Positions 8,849-18,173 of a DNA stretch of 22,381 bases are shown one piece after another (within the stretch, counting starts at the first letter, position 1; each line of letters starts with the position of its first letter). This DNA is from Apostichopus parvimensis. Lineage: Eukaryota > Echinodermata > Holothuroidea > Aspidochirotida > Stichopodidae. The position numbers were made by a program, and so were the translations under genes. The stretch spans positions 1 to 22,381 of the forward strand of contig KN882912.1 of assembly GCA_000934455.1 (NCBI GenBank). Direction: 5' to 3'. Below the pieces are notes generated by a model. That model was not told the origin of the DNA, ran no database searches, and saw nothing but the letters and a program-made list of their open reading frames with translations.

Positions 8849-9186
8849 CAGTGGCGGAGCTAGGGGTATTGGTCAGGGGGGGCGAGAATGATCTGTAGGG
8901 GTGTTTTCGACACTATCTAAGCGAAGCGCCACCACAGGTTGGTGCGGAGCGTACAGACATTTTCTTAGTAAAGATACTCCCTAGATCGCCGGAAATGACC
9001 CTTTCCGGGCCTTGCTAATTTGCAGATAATGTGACAAATGTCAATAGGTAGATGAGAGCACAATCAAAATAGTCAATAATCGTGAATGAGTAAAAACTGG
9101 TAAAAAGCTGAAAAGGGCGCCAGCAGTCCATTTGAGTCCGTCAGGGGGGCATCCCTCCCCCCGACTGTATGGACGCTCCGCAACTG
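8849..9186 (+). mobile_element. hAT-type MITE, copy 2
   Basis: Complete 338-bp non-autonomous element. The left end is CAGTGGCGGAGCTAGGGG; the right end, read on the other strand, is CAGTTGCGGAGCGTCC, an imperfect 12-base terminal repeat. It is flanked by a perfect 8-bp target duplication TGGACTAT (8841-8848 and 9187-9194). CAG-type ends plus 8-bp duplications are the signature of the hAT superfamily. Compared with copy 3 it lacks about 52 internal bases. It carries the same G-run/C-run hairpin near the right end. No transposase. Confidence 0.93.
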
Positions 9187-9873
9187 TGGACTATATTGGT
9201 TGATAAACTTTTAGACCCACACGCCACAAATTTCCTGTTAGGATTGAGCCCCAACCCACCAGTGCTTCACACTCGGCATTGATGCTCAGAACTGCATGAA
9301 ATTAAGCCAGCTTGGACTACGAGCCTGATTTACCACTTTGCAGATAAAGTTTCCAATGTCTGGAACAGTCTGGTCACCCATACAAGGGTAGATGTGACCC
9401 ACTTTTGGGTCACGCCCCACAGTGCGTGCATCGTCGGACTACGTGTACATTCAGCGGCCTAGTCAATATGCGATAAAAGATTTTATGATAATGGAGAAAA
9501 GTCTGTTTCTTCCTCACAAAGGCTTAGTTTACTTACACTTTTAGTCTAAGCCAGCTTTCTGCCTTCTGAAGAACAGTCCATAGCAGATACAGTACATATA
9601 GTTTAACTTCCTAATATTATTCAACAGCTGTGATGGAAAAGTTGCATCACTTGGTACAGTACTATAGGTCTTCACTGCACATGTCTTGGCAAGAAGAGAT
9701 ACTACTAGCAATCATAAGAATATTGCACAATCGTAGAAATTTAATAGTGTTCAGATAGAGTGAATCAGTGGCAAAATGGAGGTTAATTGTCTAGTTTCAG
9801 TAACAAAATACAACAATCAGGCAAAATTATTGACAACCATTTTATCCCATAGTCGAAACAAACTGAAGCCAAG
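9187..9873. other. Intronic spacer between inverted MITEs
   Basis: 687 bases of unique-looking sequence with one small hairpin at about 9394-9413 (GTGACCCA paired with TGGGTCAC). No exon signal. Confidence 0.5.
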
Positions 9874-10264
9874 CAGTGGCAGAGCGTCCATACAGTCAGG
9901 GGGGGCGAATGCCCCCCTGACGGACTCAAATGGACTGCTGGCGCCCTTTTCAGCTTTTTACCACTTTTTACTTATTCGCGATTATTGACTTTTTTATTGC
10001 GCTCTCATCTACCTATTGACATTTGTCACATTTTCTTGCTGTAATTTTCTGACAAAATGCTCTAACGGCTATTTATTCTTCGTTTATCTGCAAATTAGCA
10101 AGGCCCGGAAAGGGTAATTTACGGCGATCTAGGGAGTATCTCTACTCAAAAAAAATCTGTACGCTCTGCGCCAACCGGTGGTGGCGCTCCGCTTAGATAG
10201 TGTCGAAAGCGCCCTTACAGACCATTCTTGCCCCCTCTGACCAATACCCCTAGCTCCGCCACTG
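9874..10264 (-). mobile_element. hAT-type MITE, copy 3 (inverted)
   Basis: Complete 391-bp copy in opposite orientation to copies 1 and 2. It begins CAGTGGCAGAGCGTCC and ends GGAGCTAGGGG in complement, with terminal CCGCCACTG. A perfect 8-bp target duplication AAGCCAAG lies at 9866-9873 and 10265-10272. It retains the internal block missing from copy 2 (around 10031-10083), so it is nearer full length. The open frame at 9776-9988 crosses its boundary and is chance. Confidence 0.93.
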
Positions 10265-10838
10265 AAGCCAAGTCAACAAACTTGACATTTACTGGCCCCT
10301 TTTCTTTGCCCACATGTTGCTCTTGAAATGTAGCCTTCACATCTTAATTTACTTCATACTCTCAAGTGTTTCCAAGCAGGGCGAGTGTGACTCTGCATAG
10401 ATATGTCTTTCGTTTTTATTGTCGTAGTACGATAGCTCTATAGATGCATGCATGTGCAAACATACAGGCAATAATAGTGATTATAAGAAAAATATATCAA
10501 ACTGATAAATACACAAACTTTGAACCATATGACATTGACAAATGAGTCCAGCGATTCATACTTATTGCAAAAATTAGGCCTTAAACTTCATCCCTCCCAC
10601 AGAGCTGTAATATGATACTAAACCTAGCAATTATGGACCATTAAAGGAATGAGATTAGCAGACAAGAAATATTGATCATATTTATGCATCGCAAAATGCA
10701 AAAATATGTAAAATGTGTCTAGTCTGTTTATGTACGTACTTTTAATGTTTTGGTTACTCTTGCACGCCATTATTTAAAGCTATATATGTTTACAAACATT
10801 CAAGTGACTGCAATAAGACTTCATCTGCGCCAGACATG

Positions 10839-11430
10839 TTAAAGCAGCATTTTGCGTTTTGTCGCCGTTTTCCACTTTTTTGACAAGTCCATCAAGTTTT
10901 TTACATATATCAATCACAACACAGAAAACTAAGATATTAGCCAAGTTTTTTCCCTGCCAAAAGCGTTAATTGGTGAGTAATTAAGGACATTTGCAGATAA
11001 TTAGAAAAGTGTCCACCGACAAATTACACATTTAATATTAATCGCAATACAGTTCCCCCAACCCACTAGATTGAATTCAACCAATCAGAGATGTAGGTTT
11101 AGTATGAGCCGTTGCTTGGTACAACCAGCAACCTCTCCCTGGTACAACTGCCATAGACAATCTACACAAATCAAGCATGGTGTTGTTTAACGTATTGGCC
11201 AATGACGTTCGTAGCTTTTAAATATTCATATTATGGGTGAGGTTTAATTTGGATCCCAACGGAAAATATCTTTGAGAAAAACAAAGTTGAAAGTTGCAAA
11301 TTTTTCGACTTTTATGCCAACATTTGAAATAAGATTTGAATAGATAAGCTAGTTAGGTATGTCGTTATTACATCGTGGAATCAGTGAGGTTGAGAAAAAC
11401 CATAGAAAAGGACGGAAAATGCTGCTTTAA
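10839..11430 (+). mobile_element. piggyBac-like MITE, family 2
   Basis: 592 bp including target sites. TTAA at 10839-10842 and at 11427-11430 bracket inverted ends: left AGCAGCATTTTGCGTTTTG, right, in complement, AGCAGCATTTTCCGTCC. Sixteen of the first 17 terminal bases agree. A TTAA duplication with short inverted ends is the piggyBac pattern. The interior has no usable open frame, so this is a non-autonomous copy. Its ends differ from family 1 (AGGGCATGAAGACT), so they were mobilised as separate lineages. Confidence 0.82.
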
Positions 11431-13393
11431 AGCTTTATCTTCAGTCCTACACATAGCAACTTTATCCCGACGATTACGAAACGAGTGATTTATCGCCAGA
11501 CTCAGTCAGAGACTCAGTGTGCAGTGATATGTTACAACCATTACCGTACTGTGCAGTTAATGTGCTTGAGTTTATCATATCACCAGGTAGAGGGAGCCTT
11601 TTTGCCCATTATTAATCTATATGACCTAATACATCAAGGGTAAGACAATCCATCACCAAGGTTTTTTGCCCCTGTGATATGGCATAGATTACTATTTACA
11701 GACTAATTTGCCACAATGTAAAGCCACATTAATTCTAAAGTGTAGTCTGATCACTACAGAAAGAACACAATTAAAACCATCTGAAATAGATATCAGTCTC
11801 AAAATTGTGGAGAATGTTCAGATGGCAAAATGTTATTAAATTCCTGATTAATTACAGTGATCAACTCACTATATAGCTTAATACAGTAGAGTAGTTGAGA
11901 ATGCACTTAATAAATGTATGTTTCTGTACATAATGAGAGTACAAGGGGAATTAGATTAACATATGGTATGTTGAAGTTTGTGCAGATTAAAAAGATTTGT
12001 ATTATGATATGATATTCACTGCACTTCCTTTTAAGATATTTATATTGTAATTATAACAGTCTTCAAAAACGTGAAAGGTTTGTTTGATAAAGTCTAACTT
12101 TAGTTTAAAATGTTTAAATTTAATTAAACACATATAAATTGCTGATGGATTAAGTGTGGATTACTGTAGATTAAGTCGATCCGTACAGTATTCATAGATG
12201 TTATTTTATTCTCTGTTAATGACAGGAGCTTGTTGCATGCCACATGCATTTATGATCCTGTGATTGGTTACATCTGCTTAAAACTGAGAAGTTAAACTGT
12301 TCAATCGTGAACCACCCCACGCGTGCTACAAACTGCTGGTCAGGAAATATGCTACTTGTTCAGTTTGCCCAACTGAAGCTGATGTTACTTAAAACTGACA
12401 AAATCTCGATCAGTCATAATTTTAAAGCACTCGCGTACGCCCGTACGCCTATCCAGTACTTGCGTTTAACAACGGTTGAGCTCTGTCAATTCGTGAACAG
12501 TCGGGCAGTGTGCAGGCATTTGAAAATGCCCCCTTTGATACCATTGTCATAACTGTATACCTGCCTCTGGCATTTTAAGAGGCTCTCATGGTAGATTGCG
12601 GGAAATTTGAGGTGTGCATGCTAGGCTCGGCGAATTGATTTACGAACCACGCAGCCTAAATTTCCAGACTAATAACCTTGAAAGGTGAAGAAGTGGGCAG
12701 TGGCGAAAAATGAATAGAAATGAACGGGCAATTTTACTAAAGGGCAGAATTCAAATGGGGGGCTTAACCAAAAGTATATTACCTAACTACAATCCCCCCT
12801 CCCCCTCTTCCCAATTCAGAACACAGAAAATATAATATTAATAGCCTATATGTAACCCACAACCGCAAAACCTACAACCTAACACCTTCTATCAGTAAAA
12901 TCAGGCCGCTGAATCAAGTTTAAGGATTTTATTCCTGGAAAGTACTACAAGGTTGTCCACTGATATCATGATAATTCTGTGAATATATACGGTGCTTTAC
13001 ACACAACAGCTTTCATTGAGTAGGCTGATAGTAATTCTTCAATGACAGATGATTCATAATTGTATAGCTTTCCCAGTGACCTTCATTCTAGCACAAAAGG
13101 ATAGCTAAGTCACTTTGTACAGATGGTAACTTTTGACAATATATTTCACACCATCTTTTATTGGATGCTTATCAGATGTTGACATTTCCTTTGTTAAAAA
13201 TGCCAAACAAGGTTAAACATAGTGGGTATTTTTGTGGAAAGCAAAAAAAAAAAAAAATATTTGGCCAGAAAGCGAAAATTGAGAAGAGAGATCTCAAGTC
13301 AATCAAAGAATGGAAGATGACCATGGACCATTGAAAAGCTTAAATCTAATATATCTATTTGATGAGTAGCATCAGCACTTGCATGTGGGCCTT
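11431..13393. other. Intronic stretch, nothing definite
   Basis: About 2 kb of AT-rich intron. An open frame of 81 codons at 12307-12552 shows no domain and no splice context. A C-rich tract (CCCCCCTCCCCCTC) lies near 12793. No transposon termini or RNA gene recognised. Confidence 0.45.
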
Positions 13394-14567
13394 TACACAG
13401 TAAACCAACACGAAAATCAACACATGCAGTTTTCAGTATTGAAATTGGTATTTTCTTTGTTCTATTAGGATGAGTGTTAGTTATTTGAAGCAGAGAGATA
13501 GCATAGAAAGTTTCAACATCCTACTTGAATTTTGAAATTTTGGTCCATTGGAATCCTATGGGAAATATAACGGGCGAACATTGACATACACCAGAAATAT
13601 ATAACGGTTGTAACACATTGACATACATCACATGGCAGGCAATTTTTCATAAAGTTTAAAACATATATAGTCTTGGACATTTTCCTATGATGGCATATAG
13701 TCATACCTGCCACACAACCAAACGAGAGCAATAGGTGATGCATATCAGGCTTAGTAGCGCATGAAATAGGTAACGGTCGAACAGTATGTCAATGTGTTAC
13801 AACCGTTATAAATGTACCACAAAAAATTGCGTAACTAAAAAAGTATACAGTGCATGTAGTTCCTTTTGTGTATACAGATTCCTACGATGAAATAGTTTAT
13901 AAAAACCATGGAAACTTCATTTGATGATGCACATGGGGGTATAGTGGTACGTTTGAAAAAGATTGACATACACATGAGTTACATTTTTGTATGTCAAACT
14001 TCTTAAAATTTGCCACCTGTGCCCCATGTGCACCAAAAAATGATGTTTTCAGTGTTTATATAAACCACTACTGGCTAAGATTCTGAGTGCAGTAACATGG
14101 ATCATATACATTTCAAATCTTTTGAGTTATGCCATTTTTTAACGTAAATTTATAACGGTTGTAACATTTTTTACATGTTCGCCCGTTATCTATTTCATGC
14201 TGTACTGAGCGTGATATATACATCATATATTACTCTAATTTGGTTGTGAGTTAGACATGACTGTATGCCATCATAGGAAAAGGTCAAAGACTAAGTATGT
14301 TTCAAACTTTATGAAAAATTGCCATCTATGTAATGTATGTCAATGTTTTGCAACCGTTGTATTTTCTTGCCGTATGTCAATGTTCAACCGTTATTTTCCT
14401 ATAGGATTCTAATGGGCCATTTTTTCAAAATTCAAGTAGGAAGTTGAAACTTTTTACTCTGGCTCTTTGCTTCAAATGAGTAATATTGAACATTACAGAA
14501 CATTGGAAATATCAATTTTAGGGGTGGAAAACCTCTATGTTATCATTTCGTGTTGGTTTACTGTGTA
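13394..14567. mobile_element. 1.17-kb palindromic foldback element
   Basis: Two arms of about 580 bases are near reverse complements along their whole length, meeting at about 13980 with a loop under 20 bases (TTGACATAC at 13963 pairs with GTATGTCAA at 13989). The outermost 20 bases, CACAGTAAACCAACACG and the following AAA, are identical in both arms and bounded by TA on each side, which would fit a TA target duplication of the Tc1/mariner superfamily. GGGC at equal distance outside each TA may mean that the true ends lie slightly further out. Arm identity looks like roughly three quarters or better by eye, with conserved islands. No transposase frame. The assignment to Tc1/mariner rests on the TA alone and is tentative; the palindrome itself is unambiguous. 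Confidence 0.88.
13601..13809. repeat. Nested 26-bp perfect inverted repeat within left arm
   Basis: Bases 13601-13626 (ATAACGGTTGTAACACATTG, then ACATAC) are the exact reverse complement of 13784-13809. The equivalent right-arm blocks near 14150 and 14335-14360 are diverged versions. The same GTTGTAACA/CATTGACATAC words occur several more times across the element. Confidence 0.93.
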
Positions 14568-14670
14568 TTTGCCCATATAGGTAGTTATTAGATATTTTGA
14601 AATGCCTTATAGAGCAGATACTGTAGATCTGGAAGGGAAATGGCAAGTTAACAACCTGAAGATGTCAAAA

Positions 14671-14697
14671 GAGAGGGGGAGGGGGGGGGGGAGGGCA
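14671..14697 (+). other. G-rich, quadruplex-prone tract
   Basis: GAGGGGGAGG followed by a run of about ten G and GAGGGC just outside the foldback element; a further + strand quadruplex candidate in the same intron. Confidence 0.5.
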
Positions 14698-14849
14698 CAG
14701 GAGATTGTCTGCAGCATACAGGAAAAGTTGACTTAAAATCAAGTGAGAATGTCTTCCATGCTTCCATTCTAACTATTAAATGTCCTTCTAAATCATTGTA
14801 AAATTCAAGCTTTAAGCTTTGTTTCTTAATAGCAGTTATCTATCACAAC

Positions 14850-15110
14850 TGCTGTCACAATGTCCCATCAGTTGAGCATATATACAAGTACACAACACGG
14901 ACTGATATAAGAGAGCATAAAATGGTGACTGTCATAGTGTCCCATTAGTGGAGCATTCAACACTGACTGTAATAGTGTCCCGTCAGCGGCAAATGTAATG
15001 CTAATTGTCATAGTGTCCCATCAGAGGGACACACAATGCTGATGGTCATAGTGTCCCATGGGCGGACCTAACATTGCGAAAAGTCATAGTGTCTAATCAG
15101 GTCATTCTGT
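14850..15110 (+). repeat. 38-bp minisatellite
   Basis: The core GTCATAGTGTCCCATCAG recurs at 14931, 14969, 15007, 15045 and 15083, exactly 38 bases apart, with an older copy at 14854 (77 bases earlier, about two units). The remainder of the unit (GGAGCAT..AATGCTGA) is more diverged. It is non-coding. Confidence 0.9.
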
Positions 15111-15959
15111 CCTGACAGTAAAATGGAACATATGCACTGTCATCTGGACAACATGCTATCAATAGATGCTATGACTGCAATGAAATCATGAAGAGAAATC
15201 AGGACCTAAAATTGATAAACCTCCAGTAAGATCTCAGAATTTTGACTCCTTTTAAAGTTGTAAAGTTGGAAAAAATGAATAAATAAAAACAGGAGACAAA
15301 TTATGAATGACCAACTTGAATGACAAAAGCTGAATATTACATTATATTTGGGGCTAAATAAACCCAAAATAGATCAGCAGGATAGACCTATATTGTCATT
15401 GTCCATCAGGTTTTATTGAAATATCCTATCACAAGTGGACCCATAATGTTTACACAAACTTCTCAACTTTCATGTTCTTACTCTTTGTGATTCAGTGAAT
15501 TTATCCTTTTGTTTGGTTTAATGTCGGATACAAACTTTATGCTGATATGCTTAGGCTTCCTTAGTAGGCCACATTAATGTGCGTTTTGAAAGTCTCTCGT
15601 GGCTGTAGAATGTTTGTGCACAAGGCCACACTTTGCCAACCTGTGATAATAGTAACACAATATATGTCTTATATATGAAATATTCTTAGGATCTCACAAA
15701 ATTTTACTGACCTTAGTAATTATTAAAATGTTGAGGTCTAATATTTGACCTTTTAATGCTCAAGTTTGAGTATGTTTGCTAGTAACAGCACTAAGGAAAT
15801 GTTTTATGGCACACAAAGTGACACTTGCAATTTTATCTAAAAAAGATTCCCCAATTCATGAAAGCTGAAATTGCTCCTTCAAGCCATTTTACAGTTTATA
15901 TGTTTAACAACATTAGATGCAGTCCAGCCTAATTCAGGCAATTAAACGTATTAAAAAGC
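15110..15959. other. Intronic stretch, nothing definite
   Basis: AT-rich, no transposon ends, no splice-site pair enclosing a frame in phase with the gene, no RNA gene recognised. Confidence 0.45.
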
Positions 15960-16462
15960 AAAAACATAAGCCAGAACATTAAGCTTAGGATTTTTGAGGC
16001 TTTATGAAAGAGTATTTTTTTGTACAATTGCGAACTGTGGGGCACAATGAAGGATCTTGATCGCAAAATTGACACTTTTCAAAGGAGACTACTTCGTAAT
16101 ATTCTCAACATTAGATGGACCAATAACAATTGGTTATCAAACAATGAGCTCTACAATGAAACCAACCAAACACCTTGGTCATCCATAGTCGCACATAGAA
16201 GATTGAGATTTTTCGGTCATATAGCAAGACTCCAGGAGGACGCTCCAGCAAAGGTTGCTTTAAGAGAAGCACTGAGACATACTGCTAAACCAGTAGGAAG
16301 GCCCGTGACTACCTTGCTTGGAAAAATAAAGTCGCAATTTAAGGACGTTAATATTAACAATTTCGAGGAGGCAATAAACCTTGCGCAAGATCGTGATACG
16401 TGGCGGAGGTTAATCACTGAGCATGTCGGATAGACGAGACTAAACTTACTACTACTACTAAC
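15960..16462 (+). mobile_element. LINE (non-LTR retrotransposon) 3' fragment
   Basis: A 5'-truncated copy holding only the C-terminal end of the reverse-transcriptase ORF. The frame aligned to position 16020 reads KLRIFEAL, one in-frame TGA (16005), then KSIFLYNCELWGTMKDLD, RRLLRNILNIRW, HRRLRFFGHIARLQEDAP, KPVGRPVTTLLGKIK and LAQDRDTWRRLI, ending at TAG 16431. The LxYxCExW, RRLLxIxW, LRxFGHIxR, GRPxxT and AxDRxxWRxL motifs are the usual tail of many LINE proteins; I do not assign a clade. The first residue of the longest frame is a TTG Leu, not a start. The 3' end carries a short (CTA)n tail (about 16448-16461), a simple-repeat tail of the kind LINEs have. Only one stop in about 150 codons suggests a fairly young insertion. 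It is in the same orientation as the gene. Confidence 0.85.
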
Positions 16463-16817
16463 TTATTGGGTGGTTAACTGATGCCATCAGGGAGAAGTCC
16501 AACACTAGATATTAAGTAACACTGACATTTTATTACAAAACAAACACTTTTCCTGTAAATAGCATACTGAATTTGAGCTCATAGGTAACTCTGTAACTTG
16601 GGACCAAAACAAGTTTACACTCCAGAGACAAATTCTGCTGGTAATCATTTGCTATCACTGAATGTAAGAAAAAAAATCAGAAGCTGTAAACATGAAGAGC
16701 GCCACCTTGTTTTAAAAACAATAATGTATATTCCTAATTGTGAAAGAGAAATGGTATCAGATTCTACTAGAACATAACATTGAAGAGTACACTGAGATGG
16801 TGGAAAGGCCAGGGATG

Positions 16818-16888
16818 AGGGGGGGGGGGTTAAGGATGGATAGGTAACTGTTATGACCAGAGCCAGGGGGGAGGGGGGATGAGGGGTG
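16818..16888 (+). other. G-rich tracts
   Basis: A G10 run (about 16820-16830) and GGGGGGAGGGGGGATGAGGGG (about 16866-16886) form another + strand quadruplex candidate directly before MITE copy B. Confidence 0.5.
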
Positions 16889-16984
16889 CATAGTGAATTG
16901 TGTGTTATAAACAGAGCCTTGGTTAGAGACTTGATCCTGAGCTATGAGCACTTCATAGCTCAGAGTGCAAGTTAGAACAGACAC

Positions 16985-17365
16985 TTAAAGGGCATGAAGA
17001 CTCGCGCAAAAAGAAACGTCTAATGCTGGTAATTAATCTGACCTAGTTTCGAATGAGGTGTAACGGAAGTTTTAGACATCACCATCGATCCGAGATAATT
17101 CACACACACAGCTTGTGACAATAGGTAATTAGACACTAGTGCACAGTTAATACATGCAACTACGGTCAATACCCACAACACAGTGTACAAACGATGCAGC
17201 GATGGACATATCAGGTCATGCTAAAGATAACAAGGTATCACGTTTCATTACTGTACTGTCTGCATTTTGTAGCGACACGAACAAATCGTCACTAATGCAA
17301 GCAACGGAAAGTTAACTTTTTCAGATGGCCGCACGCGGTTTGGGGCGAGTCTTCAATGCCTTTAA
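16985..17365 (-). mobile_element. piggyBac-like MITE family 1, copy B (inverted)
   Basis: 381 bp including TTAA at 16985-16988 and 17362-17365. The ends are AGGGCATGAAGACTCGCGC and, in complement, AGGCATTGAAGACTCGCCCC: the same terminal inverted repeat as copy A but cleanly bounded by TTAA on both sides, which is what identifies the family as piggyBac-like. Its sequence matches copy A across the whole length in opposite orientation, for example GACCTAGTTTCGAATGAGG near 17040 against its complement near 4520. Non-autonomous. Confidence 0.85.
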
Positions 17366-18149
17366 ATAGTTTAAAAGTTCCCAAACTAAGGATATGTGTG
17401 ATATGCAGCATGAATGAATACAGTGTTAGAAACTGACAGGAAGCAAATCATTAACATGAACATAAAGGATTCATCTACTGTGTGAGTATGTATGTAAGCA
17501 GGGGTGGCCTCCAAATTGATATTGCTGCCGGGCCACAGTGAAAGTTTGTACCCAGTTCTCTGGCCTCAACACATACGGCTATTCCTACACTCTGGACGAT
17601 AATGGTTCGGTCATTCGATGAATTCATTAATTCAGTTATATGTTTATATTGTATGGTTGGGAGGAAAGCGTCGCTTTGATATTAACCTTTTGATTTTAAC
17701 CTAATATAAGGTTCTGTCACCCTGTGTTTGCTTTTAGGGTTTTGAAAACTCTTAAGGCTGAAGATGTGAGTGGGATGCTGTGTGCCCACCTGTGCATTGT
17801 AAAGAATATATTAGGAAACTACAGAAGTGTGAACAAAGTATATCCTAAGAGAACTAAAAATCATGAATGTTTTACCATAAAATTATTCTCTCTTTGTAGT
17901 ATTTGCTGCTGAGAACAAAGCTTTGCTGTAGTAGCTACAGTATGGTAATTGTTTTAAGCCATAACAACTAAAACTCTTTAATTGCTCATTCATCTATGTA
18001 AGACGTGTGTAAATAACCCACTGTACATAAATGACAATTGCAAATCTGAATACTTAACTTTCTATCTTAGTACAGCAAATACTAGTTTTTATTTTGCATG
18101 GTAAAATAATGTCTCTTTTTTGTTCTTACAATATATATTTTAACTTCAG

Positions 18150-18173
18150 CACTCCGTGGTATGGCTTCTTCAG
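18150..18173 (+). CDS. Candidate 24-nt microexon of the Syt7-like gene
   Basis: A T-rich tract ending AACTTCAG (acceptor AG at 18148-18149) is followed by 24 bases and a donor CAG|GTAACA at 18174. The 24 bases are phase 2/2: the first base C completes Arg with the CG left by exon 2, seven codons give TPWYGFF, and the final AG combines with the G of exon 3 to give Arg. Inclusion would therefore add eight residues (RTPWYGFF or equivalent) in frame to the linker, and skipping leaves the frame intact. Microexons of this size are typical of neuronal synaptic proteins. The evidence is splice signals and phase only; one such arrangement could arise by chance in 13 kb of intron, and conservation is unknown. 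Confidence 0.33.

Noticed and set aside
12307-12552. 81-codon open frame
   Set aside because: No recognisable motif, and no evidence of a promoter or splice context.
13513-13743. 76-codon minus-strand frame
   Set aside because: Lies in an arm of the foldback element and has no transposase-like features.
17499-17540. CAGGGGTGGCC...GCCGGGCCAC resembling the end of a hAT element
   Set aside because: No matching opposite terminus or 8-bp duplication found nearby, so at best a remnant.
17738-17765. 28-nt stretch between a good acceptor (TTTGCTTTTAG) and donor (GTGAGT)
   Set aside because: Its length is not a multiple of three and would shift the frame between exon 2 (phase 2 end) and exon 3. 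No other host exon needs it.
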